DNA of 64,000 nt from Alcaligenaceae bacterium. GTDB lineage: Bacteria > Pseudomonadota > Gammaproteobacteria > Burkholderiales > Burkholderiaceae_B. Within the stretch, counting starts at the first letter, position 1. Each line of letters starts with the position of its first letter. Shown here one piece after another: positions 27,227-36,910 of the stretch. The notes beneath the pieces are model-generated. The model worked only from the letters and a program-made list of their open reading frames with translations. It did not search any database and was not told the DNA's origin. The stretch spans positions 248,001 to 312,000 of the forward strand of contig JACCET010000003.1 of the NCBI GenBank assembly GCA_013416405.1. Direction: 5' to 3'. A program made the translations under genes and the position numbers.

Positions 27227-28834
27227 TCAGCCATGCTGTCCGAACACCTGGCCACCGTGCTCGCGCATGGCGTGAAACTCCAACCCCGGATACAGTTCTT
27301 GCGCAACACGCAACTGCGCAGGCGAACTGGCCAGGAAGGCCGCAGCGTCGACGACATCGTAGGCAATGTTGCCGGCGTTGGCGGTCATGAATTTTCGCAG
27401 CACTTTGGGGTCTTCAGCAGTAAACCAACGTGCCATGTTGTAACGTGAAGGCATCAGGCGAGCTTCGACGCCGTATTCGGTTTTCAGGCGATGGGCTACC
27501 ACCTCGAATTGCAACTGGCCTACAGCGCCCAGCAACAGCGCGCCGCCAGCCACTTCCGGTCTGAATACCTGAATGGCGCCTTCTTCGCCCAGCTGAGTCA
27601 GGCCTACGCGCAACTGCTTGGTTCTTAAAGGATCTTTGACTTCAACGGCCTGGAACAGTTCCGGCGCAAAGAACGGCAGGCCGGTAAATTGCAGGCTTTC
27701 ACCTTCGGTCAGCACGTCGCCCAACTGCAATACGCCGTGGTTGGGAATGCCGATGACGTCGCCCGCATAGGCTTCGTCGAGCAAGTCGCGGCGCTGCGAT
27801 AGAAACGAAACGACGTTGTTGGGTCGGATTTCCTTGCCGGTACGCGATACTTTCAGACGCATGCCACGCTCGAATCGGCCGGAACTGACACGAACAAATG
27901 CCACACGGTCGCGATGGGCCGGATCCATATTGGCCTGCACCTTGAAAATGACGCCGCTGAACTTGGGCTCGTCTGGCTGTACGGTGCGCTGCAGTGCCTG
28001 TCGCGCACCCGGCTTGGGCGCCAGCTCGACCAGGGCGTCCAACACTTCCTGGACACCAAAGTTGTTGATGGCCGAGCCGAAAAATACTGGAGTTTGCTTG
28101 CCGGCAAGAAAGGCTTCGTGATCGAACTCGGGCGCGGCGGCCTGGATCAATTCTATCTCTTCGTGAGCTTTGGCAAAGTGATCGCCAAAGCGTTCGGCGA
28201 TCACCGGGTTATCCAGCCCATCTATCAGTTCGTCTTCGTTATTGCGGCGCTCTTGCCCGGAGCGGAACACGCGCATGCGGTCGCGCCGTATGTCGAACAC
28301 GCCGCCAAACGAACGGCCCATGCCCACGGGCCAGGAAAAGGGCACGGCATCCATGCCCAGATGTGATTCGATCTCGGACAGCAGGTTCAGTGGTTCCTGC
28401 ACTTCGCGATCGAGCTTGTTGATGAAGGTAATGATGGGCGTATTGCGTGCCCGACACACTTGCAGCAGCCGTATGGTTTGGGGCTCCACGCCATTGGCTG
28501 CGTCTATGACCATCAGCGCCGCATCGACGGCGGTCAGCACGCGGTAGGTGTCTTCCGAGAAGTCTTGGTGGCCCGGAGTGTCGAGCAAATTAATGACGCA
28601 ATCCCGGTACTCCATCTGCATGACGGACGAGGCGACGGAAATGCCGCGTTGTTTCTCGATTTCCATCCAGTCGGACGATGCATGCCGGCTGGCTTTACGT
28701 GCCTTGACGCTGCCCGCGATCTGGATGGCGCCTGCAAACAGCAGCAGCTTTTCCGTCAGGGTGGTCTTGCCCGCGTCGGGGTGAGAAATAATGGCAAAGG
28801 TGCGTCGCCTTGCGACTTCTTGGGTAATACTCAT
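27227..28834 (-). CDS. prfC: Peptide chain release factor 3
   Basis: 535-aa translational GTPase that recycles RF1/RF2 after termination. The G1 motif SHPDAGKTTLTEK (residues about 17-29), the switch region MEIEKQRGISVASSV, G3 DTPGHQDFSEDT and G4 NKLDRE are all present. The C-terminal RF3 domain follows, ending at residue 535. Length and order are as in E. coli RF3. It overlaps nothing; a LysE-type exporter lies 3 bp downstream of its start on the same strand (upstream gene). Confidence 0.95.
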   Translation of the reverse strand: MSITQEVARRRTFAIISHPDAGKTTLTEKLLLFAGAIQIAGSVKARKASRHASSDWMEIEKQRGISVASSVMQMEYRDCVINLLDTPGHQDFSEDTYRVLTAVDAALMVIDAANGVEPQTIRLLQVCRARNTPIITFINKLDREVQEPLNLLSEIESHLGMDAVPFSWPVGMGRSFGGVFDIRRDRMRVFRSGQERRNNEDELIDGLDNPVIAERFGDHFAKAHEEIELIQAAAPEFDHEAFLAGKQTPVFFGSAINNFGVQEVLDALVELAPKPGARQALQRTVQPDEPKFSGVIFKVQANMDPAHRDRVAFVRVSSGRFERGMRLKVSRTGKEIRPNNVVSFLSQRRDLLDEAYAGDVIGIPNHGVLQLGDVLTEGESLQFTGLPFFAPELFQAVEVKDPLRTKQLRVGLTQLGEEGAIQVFRPEVAGGALLLGAVGQLQFEVVAHRLKTEYGVEARLMPSRYNMARWFTAEDPKVLRKFMTANAGNIAYDVVDAAAFLASSPAQLRVAQELYPGLEFHAMREHGGQVFGQHG

Positions 28835-28837
28835 GAC

Positions 28838-29467
28838 TTATTTATTATGGCTGAACGATGCCAGGACAGTGCCGGCAAGGATGAACATGGCGCCAAAGCC
28901 GCGGTTAAGCCAGCGTATATGGCGCGGACTGCGCAGCAGCTTAAGAATGCGGGCCGCCAGCGTGGTGTAGCAGCCCATGGCGACCAGGTCGGTGAAGCAC
29001 AGGGTAGCCGCCAAAATAACATACTGCAGGGTCAGTGCTTGCGTTGGGTCAAGAAACTGCGGGACAACGGCCAGCAGGAACACCGTGCCCTTGGGGTTGG
29101 TGATGTTGATCAGGCAGCCCCGCAATATCAAATCGCGCGCCCGGAAGGCTGTATTGTTATTGGCCTGGACGGTGACTGGCGCAGCGTCGGTGCGAAATTG
29201 CTTCCAGCCCAGATAGATCAGATAGCCCGCACCCAGCCACTTTATGATGTTGAATGCGGTTTCTGATGTTGTCAGCAAGGCGCCCAGCCCAACCGCAACA
29301 ACCAGAAACTGTATGAGCAGCCCCATTAGCAAGCCTGCCGTGGTCCAGTAGCCGCGCTTGAATCCATATTTCAGGCCCGAAGCCATGGCTGAAATTGCAC
29401 CGGGCCCGGGCGAAAAGGAAATCGCCCAGGCAGCGGCAAAAAAGGCCAGCCAGGTGGAGAAGGACAT
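28838..29467 (-). CDS. LysE/RhtB-family amino-acid exporter
   Basis: 209 aa with about six helices and the family signature SPGPGAISAMASGLKYGFKRG near residues 20-40. It exports amino acids or homoserine-lactone-like compounds across the inner membrane. The substrate is unknown. The stop lies 3 bp before the prfC start on the same strand, so the two genes are probably co-transcribed. Confidence 0.88.
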   Translation of the reverse strand: MSFSTWLAFFAAAWAISFSPGPGAISAMASGLKYGFKRGYWTTAGLLMGLLIQFLVVAVGLGALLTTSETAFNIIKWLGAGYLIYLGWKQFRTDAAPVTVQANNNTAFRARDLILRGCLINITNPKGTVFLLAVVPQFLDPTQALTLQYVILAATLCFTDLVAMGCYTTLAARILKLLRSPRHIRWLNRGFGAMFILAGTVLASFSHNK

Positions 29468-29522
29468 ATTTCGGAATTACGTTGGAAAAGACGAAATAAT
29501 ACGCTTTAAAACATAAGCCGAT

Positions 29523-30965
29523 TTATTTGCCCAGCAAAGCGGCTCGTCGCGGTGCAGCGCTGCTGTGGTTGCCCGAGCCTGAACCTGAGCCGTTGTGGCT
29601 GCGGGTCTGCTTGGCGGCCGGCTGACCGGTGCGTCCGGAGCCATTGCCGCCTGCGCGGGGCGAGCTGCTTTCCGAACGTGGCCTGGATGCTGGGCGTGCG
29701 CCCGAACGTGCGCCATTGCCGTGCCCGGCAGCGCCGCCATGACGGCGTGGCTGGCTGGAACGGCGGGGGCGATCGTCGTCGTCATCGCGCGCATGAGCCG
29801 GTTCGGCCTTGATCATATCGGGCGACCAGCCTTCGATGGTGGTGCGCTCAATAGGACGCTTGATCAGTTTTTCTATGGCGCTCAGCAGTTTGATTTCAGA
29901 GCGATCCACCAAAGACATGGCGCTGCCTTCGCTGCCGGCACGACCGGTGCGCCCGATGCGGTGCACGTAGTCTTCGGGAACATTGGGCAGTTCGAAATTC
30001 ACGACATGAGGCAATTGGTCGATATCGATGCCGCGCGCGGCAATGTCGGTGGCGACCAGCACGGCAACCTTGCCGTCCTTGAAGCCGGCCAGGGCGCGGG
30101 TGCGCGCCGCCTGGCTTTTGTTGCCGTGTATGGCGGCGGCGGCCAGGCCGTCTTTGACCAGCTTTTCAGCCAGGCGATTGGCGCCATGCTTGGTGCGGGT
30201 GAAAACCAGCACCTGATGCCAGCCGCTTTCACGAATGATGTGGCTGAGCAGATCGCGCTTGTGCGCCTGTTCGGTCAGCACCATGGTTTGCTTCACGAGC
30301 TCAGAGGCGGTGTTGCGGCGTGCGACCGAGATTTCTATCGGATTGCTCAGCACGCCCTTGGACAGCTCGCGTATTTCGTCGGAGAACGTTGCCGAGAACA
30401 GCAGATTCTGGCGTTGCTTGGGCAACAGGGCCAGAATGCGGCGGATGTCGCGGATAAAGCCCATGTCCAGCATGCGGTCGGCTTCGTCCAGCACCAGTAT
30501 TTCCACCGCCGAAAGGTCTACGGTTTTTTGCTGTGCATGATCGAGCAGACGGCCGGGGGTCGCAACCAGGATGTCCAGAGGCTTGCGCAAGGCGCTGATC
30601 TGGGGATTGATGTTCACGCCGCCAAACATCACCATGGAACGTATCGAGGTGTGTTTGCCGTAGGTGCGGACCGACTCTTCGACCTGAGCGGTGAGCTCAC
30701 GGGTGGGAGTCAGGATCAGCACGCGCGGTTGACCGGGCTTGCGGCCTTGCGCGGGGTCTTGCAGCAAGCGGTGCAAGATGGGCAGGGTAAAGCCTGCGGT
30801 TTTGCCGGTTCCGGTTTGTGCTGCGGCCAGCAGGTCACCGCCCTGCATGACTTGCGGGATGGCCTGGGCCTGAATGGGGGTGGGGTGTTCGTAGCCTGTG
30901 TCGGTTACGGCACGCAATAGGGGTTCTGCCAGCCCAAGGGAGGCAAAGGTGTTGGGATTACTCAA
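29523..30965 (-). CDS. rhlE: DEAD-box RNA helicase, RhlE type
   Basis: About 480 aa. Motifs are the Q-motif [10 protein letters not shown], Walker [16 protein letters not shown] in [16 protein letters not shown] in [10 protein letters not shown] and VI in [13 protein letters not shown]. The last 90 residues are low-complexity, basic and glycine/serine-rich, as expected for an RNA-binding tail. The start is chosen as TTG 30965 ([11 protein letters not shown]) because GGAG lies 7 nt upstream; the ATG at 30989 has no ribosome-binding site. It unwinds RNA in ribosome assembly or mRNA turnover. Confidence 0.88.
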   Translation of the reverse strand: MSNPNTFASLGLAEPLLRAVTDTGYEHPTPIQAQAIPQVMQGGDLLAAAQTGTGKTAGFTLPILHRLLQDPAQGRKPGQPRVLILTPTRELTAQVEESVRTYGKHTSIRSMVMFGGVNINPQISALRKPLDILVATPGRLLDHAQQKTVDLSAVEILVLDEADRMLDMGFIRDIRRILALLPKQRQNLLFSATFSDEIRELSKGVLSNPIEISVARRNTASELVKQTMVLTEQAHKRDLLSHIIRESGWHQVLVFTRTKHGANRLAEKLVKDGLAAAAIHGNKSQAARTRALAGFKDGKVAVLVATDIAARGIDIDQLPHVVNFELPNVPEDYVHRIGRTGRAGSEGSAMSLVDRSEIKLLSAIEKLIKRPIERTTIEGWSPDMIKAEPAHARDDDDDRPRRSSQPRRHGGAAGHGNGARSGARPASRPRSESSSPRAGGNGSGRTGQPAAKQTRSHNGSGSGSGNHSSAAPRRAALLGK

Positions 30966-31237
30966 GAAATCACTCCAGCGACAGCCCATCGCTCGAGGTG
31001 AGAGATACCAATCTAGGCAGACGATAAAAGTAGTTGTTAGCAAAAAGCTAAAGGCCAGAGAGCCTGGCCAAGGCTGACAGACACGGGAATGGTCTGCAGG
31101 CAGTGCACTGACTGGTGCGGTGCACAATTCAGCATTGTAACGTAGTTGCCGCGCAATGCCACAGATTTATTTCGTCTTGGCAAAGGCGGCGCAAACTGAT
31201 GTAATTTGTCTACTTTCTTCTTTAGTGAACATACTTG

Positions 31238-31849
31238 ATGAAACGCATTCTGCTGTTGCTGCTTATGCCCTGGCTTGCCTTGATACTGTCGGGTTGTGGC
31301 TATAACGACATTCAACGCCTCGACGAGCAGGTCAAGGCGGCCTGGTCGCAAACCTTGAATCAATACGAGCGCCGCGCGGAACTCGTGCCCAAGCTGGTTG
31401 CGTCGGTCAACGCCTATATGGTCAATGAGCGCGCCATACTGACTCAGGTGACTGAAGCGCGGGCCAAGGTGGGCAGCATACAGATTTCTGCCGCCGATCT
31501 GCAGGATCCGGCCCTGATGGCGCGTTTCAACCAAGTGCAGGGTGAGCTTTCATCCGCGCTGTCGCGCCTGATAGCGGTATCCGAAAACTATCCCCAGCTT
31601 AAAAGCGACGGCGTGGTTCGTGATCTGATGACGCAGCTGGAAGGCACCGAAAACCGGATTGCCACCGAGCGCGGGCGCTATGTGCAGGCGGTGCAGGAGT
31701 ACAACCAGTTCATACGCCAGTTCCCCACCGTGATCACCGCCAAGATTTTCGGCTACGACACCAAGGAAAACTACGGCGTATCCAGGCAGGAAGAAATCAC
31801 GCGCGATCCGGAAGTCAAATTCACCCTACCTGAGCCCGGGAAGTCGTAA
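31238..31849 (+). CDS. lemA: LemA-family lipoprotein
   Basis: 203 aa. A lipobox ILSGC near residue 19 anchors it in a membrane, followed by the LemA coiled-coil bundle (YNDIQRLDEQVKAAWSQTLNQYERRAELVPKLVASV). Its gene is translationally coupled (TAATG) to a TPM-domain protein, a pairing seen across bacteria. The role is unclear, probably envelope-associated; some LemA proteins are linked to stress or membrane-protein quality control. ATG 31238 or TTG 31235 could start it. Confidence 0.88.
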   Translation: MKRILLLLLMPWLALILSGCGYNDIQRLDEQVKAAWSQTLNQYERRAELVPKLVASVNAYMVNERAILTQVTEARAKVGSIQISAADLQDPALMARFNQVQGELSSALSRLIAVSENYPQLKSDGVVRDLMTQLEGTENRIATERGRYVQAVQEYNQFIRQFPTVITAKIFGYDTKENYGVSRQEEITRDPEVKFTLPEPGKS

Positions 31850-32736
31850 TGCGGCTATTGCGCTTCGTCCTGTATGCCGTGTTGGCCGTGGCGGCCTTGT
31901 TGCCCGGGGTGCAGGCGGCTCAGGTTGCCGTGCCCGAGCTCAAGGCCTGGGTCACTGATCAAACCGGTACACTGGATCCGTCCACTCAGGCCAGCCTGAA
32001 TCAAAGGCTGACGGATCTGGACCAGACCAAGGGCGCGCAGATCGCCGTGTTGGTGGTGCCGACCACGGGCGAAGACAGCATAGAAGGCTATGCAAGACGG
32101 GTGTTTGACCAATGGCGCATAGGTCGGGCCAGTGTTGACGACGGCATTTTGCTGTTGGTGGCCAAAGACGACCGCCGGCTGCGTATCGAAGTGGGCTACG
32201 GGCTGGAAGGTGCCGTGCCCGACTTGCTGGCTGGACGCATTATCCGCGAGCAGATCACCCCGCGCTTCAAGCAGGACGACTACGCAGGCGGCATCGTGGC
32301 CGGGGTCGATAGCCTGGTCAGGCTGGTCGAAGGCGAAGCCCTGCCCGCCCCCGCGCCGGGTGCCGCCGGGGCTCAGGAGTCGGATGACGACTCTCCCGCC
32401 ATCATGCTGTTGCCACTTGCTTTCATGAGCCTGTTCATGCCCGCCGGCTTTGCCGCTTTTGCTGTGGGCATCTTCGTTTTCCTGATGTTCAATAGCGTGC
32501 TCATAGGTCTTGCGGCTGCGGTGCTGGCTTTCGTGCTCAGCCGTATCGGCCGCGTGTTTGGCGCAGGCGGTAAAGGCAGCGCGGCCCGTGCTTCGCGTCG
32601 TGGCGGCGTGATCGGCGGACTGGGCGGTGGCTTTGGTGGGGGCTTCGGTGGCGGAGGTGGTTTCGGCGGTGGAGGTGGTTTTGGGGGCGGAGGCGGTGGC
32701 GGCAGCGGCGGAGGCGGCGCCTCGGGCGGCTGGTAA
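31849..32736 (+). CDS. TPM-domain membrane protein with glycine-rich tail (YgcG family)
   Basis: 295 aa. A signal peptide (ALLPGVQAAQ) precedes a TPM_phosphatase-type domain (TGTLDPSTQASLNQRLTDL, IEVGYGLEGAVPD, DDYAGGIVAGVDSLV). Then a hydrophobic pair of segments (LLPLAFMSLFMPAGFAAFAVGIFVF) and a C-terminal run of about 55 residues that is almost entirely glycine and phenylalanine. Family members act in the envelope, possibly in photosystem or oxidoreductase assembly elsewhere. It overlaps lemA by one base. The glycine run may be variable in length. Confidence 0.85.
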   Translation: MRLLRFVLYAVLAVAALLPGVQAAQVAVPELKAWVTDQTGTLDPSTQASLNQRLTDLDQTKGAQIAVLVVPTTGEDSIEGYARRVFDQWRIGRASVDDGILLLVAKDDRRLRIEVGYGLEGAVPDLLAGRIIREQITPRFKQDDYAGGIVAGVDSLVRLVEGEALPAPAPGAAGAQESDDDSPAIMLLPLAFMSLFMPAGFAAFAVGIFVFLMFNSVLIGLAAAVLAFVLSRIGRVFGAGGKGSAARASRRGGVIGGLGGGFGGGFGGGGGFGGGGGFGGGGGGGSGGGGASGGW

Positions 32737-32838
32737 TTCCATTTCTAAATCAATCGTGCACTTTGTCGGCTGCGCTTGCCTTACATTAGTAATGTCTGCG
32801 CTTTGCCTTCGCGTTCGCAATTGATTTAGAAGTGGAAT
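32736..32838. repeat. Near-perfect 19-bp inverted repeat enclosing about 65 bp
   Basis: ATTCCATTTCTAAATCAAT (32736-32754) pairs with ATTGATTTAGAAGTGGAAT (32820-32838) with one G-T mismatch. Inside are a palindrome ACATTAGTAATGT and two near-identical TGCGCTTTGCCTT-like segments. It lies between two TPM genes. It resembles a small hairpin element or terminator, but there is no transposase or target duplication I can see. Confidence 0.6.
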
Positions 32839-32870
32839 AGCTCAAGGTTTTAAATTGAACAGGAGTCACC

Positions 32871-33377
32871 GTGCAAACATCAGGTGCAATATGGAAACGC
32901 TTCACCGGCTGGTCCAGCCTTGAAGGCCAATGGCTGCGACGCAAGCACTTCACAAAAGACGTGCTCGCGCATATTGCCGAGCGCATCCGATTGGGCGAGC
33001 AAAGCCATGCGGGTGAGCTCATGCTGGCCGTTGAAGCGGTCAGCCCCGAGCACGAAGCCGACAGCCGTATGCGTGCCCTGGAGGTCTTTGGTCGTTTACG
33101 CGTATGGGACACTCCGCTGAACACGGGCGTGCTCTTGTATCTGGCGCTCGATAGGCACAGCATACAAATCATTGCCGACCGGGGTATAGCTGCTCCTGAT
33201 GATTTGTGGGAACAGGTTAGTGACCGCTTGCAAGGCCACCTGCAGACCAAAAATTATGCGGCTGGTGTGCTGGCCGCTGTCGAAGATATAGAAAAAATTC
33301 TAGCCGAGCGCTGTCCGGTTGACCCAGGGCCTGGCGTCAATCTCAATGATTTGCCCAACGAACCGGTATTGCTTTAG
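32871..33377 (+). CDS. TPM-domain protein without membrane segments
   Basis: 168 aa. Starts at GTG 32871, with AGGAG 6 nt upstream. The TPM-like fold is visible in TPLNTGVLLYLALDRHSIQIIADRGIAA and QTKNYAAGVLAAVEDIEKIL. Unlike the previous gene it has no signal peptide or glycine tail, so it appears cytosolic. It is third in the lemA/TPM cluster and may form part of the same complex. Function unknown. The stop overlaps the convergent GTPase gene by 4 bp. Confidence 0.8.
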   Translation: MQTSGAIWKRFTGWSSLEGQWLRRKHFTKDVLAHIAERIRLGEQSHAGELMLAVEAVSPEHEADSRMRALEVFGRLRVWDTPLNTGVLLYLALDRHSIQIIADRGIAAPDDLWEQVSDRLQGHLQTKNYAAGVLAAVEDIEKILAERCPVDPGPGVNLNDLPNEPVLL

Positions 33378-34753
33378 CCCAGTTTGGCGGCAAGTATTTG
33401 GGCAATCTCGTTGCGCCGTGCGCTGGCCTGATAGTCTTCCGACAAAGTCGACCATTGCGGCTGGCTGCGGGCTTCCTGCAGCTCGTCGGGCAAGCTGCCA
33501 CGCTGCCACGCTTGCATGGTTTTGTCTTCAGAGGCCAGCTCTATAGGTGTTTGCGCCGCATGGCCGCGTTGTTCCAGCGCGTGCACCAGCGCGAGCTGAC
33601 GTACGGCCAACAGGCGCAATACGGCATCGTCCACGCTGATTTCCTGATACCCCTTCAAGCGTCCCAGCATGCGTTTGCCCAGCTTATCGGCACCCTGCCA
33701 TAGGCCGCCGGCCGCCGCACCCAGCAAGGTGGCGGTGCCCAGGCTCAGGCCGGCGGTAAAGGCATCGAGCGTCGCGCCTGCCATGGCACCGGCCGCCATG
33801 CCTTTGCCCACATGTATGCCTACATCCTTGAGCGCTTGCGGATGAAACAGATCCATACCCCAACGCTCGCCTTCAAGGGGTAGCTCATGTGCGGGAAAAT
33901 CTCGGTTGCTGAAGTTATAGCGCTTGAGCAAGGCCTGTATGCAGGCATTTTCCCGTGCACGCAGCTTGCGACGCAGCGTGGTCGTCGCTGCGTCCAGCGC
34001 GCTCTGCTCGGACTCGCTGGCCATGCGCCAGGCGGCAGCGTCTATCAGCAATTCCGCTATCAGGCGCAAGGCGTCATCGTGGCGCAGGGCGCGTTGCTCG
34101 GCCACATCATGCTTGAGCGTCTGCAGCAAGGGAGCATGCTGGTCCATCAACAGGGCCAGCTTGTCGTAAAGCTGGGCTTCGCCGTCCAGGGCGGGTGCGA
34201 TGGTGTCGAATTCCACCATGGCGTGCAGGCCCAGCCTGGACAGGGCTTCACGCCAGGCAGCCAGACGCTGGCCCGGGCTGCTGGTGAAGTTCAGAATGGG
34301 TAGTAATGGGTGCCCGCAGCTGGCCAATATGCTGAGCTCGTCCTTGTGCTTGCCCAGCACCGGGTCGCGTACATCAACGACATACAGGCCGGCGTCGCAA
34401 TCCAGCAGCTTCTGCAGCACCCTGGCTTCCTGTTCATAGCGGCGCTTGCTTTCTGGGCTTTGCAGGAAGCGGCGTATGCGCTCGGGGCCATCCAGTCTTT
34501 CGCTGGGTGGTGCGAGCACGTCCAGATAATCCAGCAGGGCAATGCCGTCTTCCATACCGGGCGTATCGTAAAGCTCGACCAGCACCACGCCATCGGCCAG
34601 CAGCCGGGCGCCTTCCACATGGCGCGTAGTACCCGGGTTGTCATCCACTTTGCCAAAGCTTGCGTCACGCGTCAGGGTGCGCAGCAACGAGGTCTTGCCT
34701 GTATTGGTGTGGCCAACGACGGCCAGGCGCAGAATCTGATCAGGGCTGGGCAT
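33374..34753 (-). CDS. GTPase with DUF3482 C-terminal domain
   Basis: About 459 aa. The N-terminal GTPase has G1 GHTNTGKTSLLRTL, G3 DTPGMEDG and an NFTSSPG-like G4 region. A long helical C-terminal domain contains a hydrophobic patch (MAAGAMAGATLDAFTAGLSLGTATLLGAAAGG) resembling membrane-inserting DUF3482. The start ATG 34753 overlaps the stop of the DUF2868 gene (34740) by 14 bp, so the two are translated together. The pair is conserved in many Proteobacteria; function is not established, perhaps membrane trafficking or stress. Confidence 0.82.
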   Translation of the reverse strand: MPSPDQILRLAVVGHTNTGKTSLLRTLTRDASFGKVDDNPGTTRHVEGARLLADGVVLVELYDTPGMEDGIALLDYLDVLAPPSERLDGPERIRRFLQSPESKRRYEQEARVLQKLLDCDAGLYVVDVRDPVLGKHKDELSILASCGHPLLPILNFTSSPGQRLAAWREALSRLGLHAMVEFDTIAPALDGEAQLYDKLALLMDQHAPLLQTLKHDVAEQRALRHDDALRLIAELLIDAAAWRMASESEQSALDAATTTLRRKLRARENACIQALLKRYNFSNRDFPAHELPLEGERWGMDLFHPQALKDVGIHVGKGMAAGAMAGATLDAFTAGLSLGTATLLGAAAGGLWQGADKLGKRMLGRLKGYQEISVDDAVLRLLAVRQLALVHALEQRGHAAQTPIELASEDKTMQAWQRGSLPDELQEARSQPQWSTLSEDYQASARRNEIAQILAAKLG

Positions 34754-36191
34754 GGTTACCTGTACGATCGGATGATGAAGTGGCAGCCAGCCAGTCCAGG
34801 CTGGCTGCCAGATCGGTATGAAGCTGTCCGGCATCGAAGCCAGCGGCTTGCAGCATGGCCAGCCAGGCGGTCAGCCGGGTATCGTCCGACAGCGCCGGCT
34901 GTACATCGAGAACAATGCGGGCCTGAGCGGCCAAGCTGGCCAAGTCTGCCAGCAAGGCGATGGTGCCTCGATCCGGTGTTTGCCGGGGATCGCACACCAT
35001 CAACAGCTTGCCGGCGGCTTGTTGTTGCAAGCTATTGAGCAAGGCCTTGCGCTGTGAGCGGCTATCGATAATGCCGGCATCGGCCACCGCGACCGACAGC
35101 AACGCGGGGGGCCAGGGGGTTTCTGGGGTGAGCTCTATGCCAACCAGCACGGCCTGGCCGGGCTGATGCTGTCCCAGGCGGCGTTGGTGTACCTGGGCCT
35201 GGAAGCCCGGTGTGTCGGGAGCATCGATGCCCGTGTTCTCACTGACAGGCGCAAGACGGTCGCGCAGTTCGGCATAACCGGGCAGGCTAACATCGGGCGC
35301 CAGCCTGCCCATGGCACGTCGAAAGGGGATCAGGCTGTATGCCAGGGCCAGCACGCGCGGCAGCAGACCATAGACAACCAGACAGCCGATCAGCCAGCTG
35401 GACCAGCCGCCTTGTGCCGCATCGGGCAGCACATGCTGGCCATCGCTGATGCGTATGATGGCTTCGGGCGGCATAGAGAAACCCAGCAGGCCGGGCAAGG
35501 TGCCCAGCCAGGTGGTGATGGCAACAAAGGCATCGGGCGAGAGCAGCGTGGTTTCCCAATTGAACTGATAGCGCCGGGCCGACAGCAGGGCCAACAAGGT
35601 AAGCAACATGCCGCTTAGCGCCAGCAGCCAAAGCCCGTGGCTGATGCCGCCCAGCAGCCAGCGCAGTGCCTGGTTGCGGCTCAGCATCTCGATCAGTGCA
35701 CGAGGTGCAAGCGCGGCATCGGGGCCGCGCGCCAGCTTGCGGGTCAGCCACAGCCATGACTCACCCAGCCAAGCGCCGCCGTTGCTTTTGAACAGAAAGC
35801 TGAGCAGCCAGAATACCAGTGCCACCCAATTAAGGCCCAGCAAGGCCACCAGTGCCAGCAGCAGGTTGACTTGCCGGCTGCCGTCGCCCAGGGCGCTCAG
35901 CGCCATGCCAATGCCGCCGGCCAGCGCCAGCAGACACAGCAGGGCAAGGGCCAGCCTGGCGCCGCTCATCCATTTGTCTATCAGTAGATCCAGTTTTTCG
36001 CGTTTGCCCAAATAATGGGCGCGCAATAGAACCTTGTCGCTGAAGTTCCGTCCTTCTAGTCGGACGCGTCGCACTTCGCTGGCGTCTTCCAGCGGCCCCC
36101 ACAGCGCTTCGCGCAGACGCAGGGTTTCGGCCAGCCAGCAAGCCTTGAAGCGGGAACCGCTCCGGGTACTGCCAGTGTGTGGATCAGGCAT
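34740..36191 (-). CDS. DUF2868 membrane protein
   Basis: 483 aa with about four hydrophobic segments (SARLALALLCLLALAGGIGMAL, VNLLLALVALLGLNWVALVFWLLSFLF, ISHGLWLLALSGMLLTLLALL, GWSSWLIGCLVVYGLLPRVLALAYSL) and a soluble C-terminal half. It is the partner of the DUF3482 GTPase, with overlapping reading frames. The name describes a domain family only; no biochemical role is known to me. Confidence 0.8.
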   Translation of the reverse strand: MPDPHTGSTRSGSRFKACWLAETLRLREALWGPLEDASEVRRVRLEGRNFSDKVLLRAHYLGKREKLDLLIDKWMSGARLALALLCLLALAGGIGMALSALGDGSRQVNLLLALVALLGLNWVALVFWLLSFLFKSNGGAWLGESWLWLTRKLARGPDAALAPRALIEMLSRNQALRWLLGGISHGLWLLALSGMLLTLLALLSARRYQFNWETTLLSPDAFVAITTWLGTLPGLLGFSMPPEAIIRISDGQHVLPDAAQGGWSSWLIGCLVVYGLLPRVLALAYSLIPFRRAMGRLAPDVSLPGYAELRDRLAPVSENTGIDAPDTPGFQAQVHQRRLGQHQPGQAVLVGIELTPETPWPPALLSVAVADAGIIDSRSQRKALLNSLQQQAAGKLLMVCDPRQTPDRGTIALLADLASLAAQARIVLDVQPALSDDTRLTAWLAMLQAAGFDAGQLHTDLAASLDWLAATSSSDRTGNHAQP

Positions 36192-36552
36192 CGGTATAGG
36201 CGTTGGCCGAGGGAGTGCTGAACCACGCGTCCAGCTTCAGATGTGCTTGTTCCTTGACCTCGGGCGTAATGTAGAAGGCCACGGTGGCCAGTGCCGCCGC
36301 CATGATGCTCAGGTCATCGGTGTAGCCGATGAGGGGTGCGAGATCGGGGATGGCGTCTAGTGGAAAAATGAAATAGCCCAGGGCGCCGTATATGACGCGC
36401 TTGGCCCATTTGGGTGTGTTGGCGCTTTGCACGGCGTAGTACAGATATAGTGCTTTTTCGAGCACACCTCGGCTAAGGGACTGGGCGCGCGGGCTGAGCT
36501 TCTGCCAGAATCGGCCAGGCGAGTAAATGTGCTTATACCTTGTATGGTTCAT
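36184..36552 (-). CDS. YkvA-family DUF1232 membrane protein
   Basis: About 122 aa. The DUF1232 core is seen in VIYGALGYFIFPLDAIPDLAPLIGYTDDLSIMAAALATV, one or two helices with the FPLDAIPDL signature. ATG 36552 is chosen because a GGGGG run precedes it by a few bases. The stop overlaps the start of the DUF2868 gene by 8 bp, suggesting co-expression of the three genes. Function unknown. Confidence 0.82.
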   Translation of the reverse strand: MNHTRYKHIYSPGRFWQKLSPRAQSLSRGVLEKALYLYYAVQSANTPKWAKRVIYGALGYFIFPLDAIPDLAPLIGYTDDLSIMAAALATVAFYITPEVKEQAHLKLDAWFSTPSANAYTDA

Positions 36553-36658
36553 GATGCCCCCGGGCAACGGTATGTATGGTTACGGCTGTTATTGTATCGG
36601 TCGCCAGACGGGGTGTGTTGCCGGGGAAGCTCAGGCCTTCCCCGGATGCCGGCAAGCC

Positions 36659-36910
36659 TTAGCGGCTTTTCTTGGCAATCAGTCCGTAAATGAACAAGAC
36701 AATAATGGCGCCTACTATGGATCCTATCCAGCCCACACCTTCGCCTGGCTGATACCAGCCCATCGCACTGCCCAGGAAACCGGCCACAATGGAACCGACA
36801 ATACCCAGAATGGTGGTCATGATGATGCCCAGCTTTTGGTCTCCTGGCATGATGGCCCGTGCAAGCAGACCCACGATGAAGCCCACAATAATCATGCTGA
36901 TAATGCCCAT
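36659..36910 (-). CDS. GlsB/YeaQ/YmgE-family stress membrane protein
   Basis: 83-aa inner-membrane protein of three hydrophobic helices (MGIISMIIVGFIVGLLARAIMPG, GIIMTTILGIVGSIVAGFLG, GWIGSIVGAIIVLFIYGLI) with the family signature GLLARAIMPGDQ. Relatives are induced by general envelope or osmotic stress. ATG 36910 is chosen to match the family N-terminus; the longer frame to 37033 is not membrane-like. It stands alone. Confidence 0.88.
   Translation of the reverse strand: MGIISMIIVGFIVGLLARAIMPGDQKLGIIMTTILGIVGSIVAGFLGSAMGWYQPGEGVGWIGSIVGAIIVLFIYGLIAKKSR

Noticed and set aside
29595-30920. Long 441-codon frame opposite rhlE
   Set aside because: It is the antisense shadow of a helicase with all motifs intact; its translation resembles no family.
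31855-32820. 321-codon frame opposite the TPM glycine-rich gene
   Set aside because: It is low-complexity antisense of the glycine-rich tail, with no ribosome-binding site.
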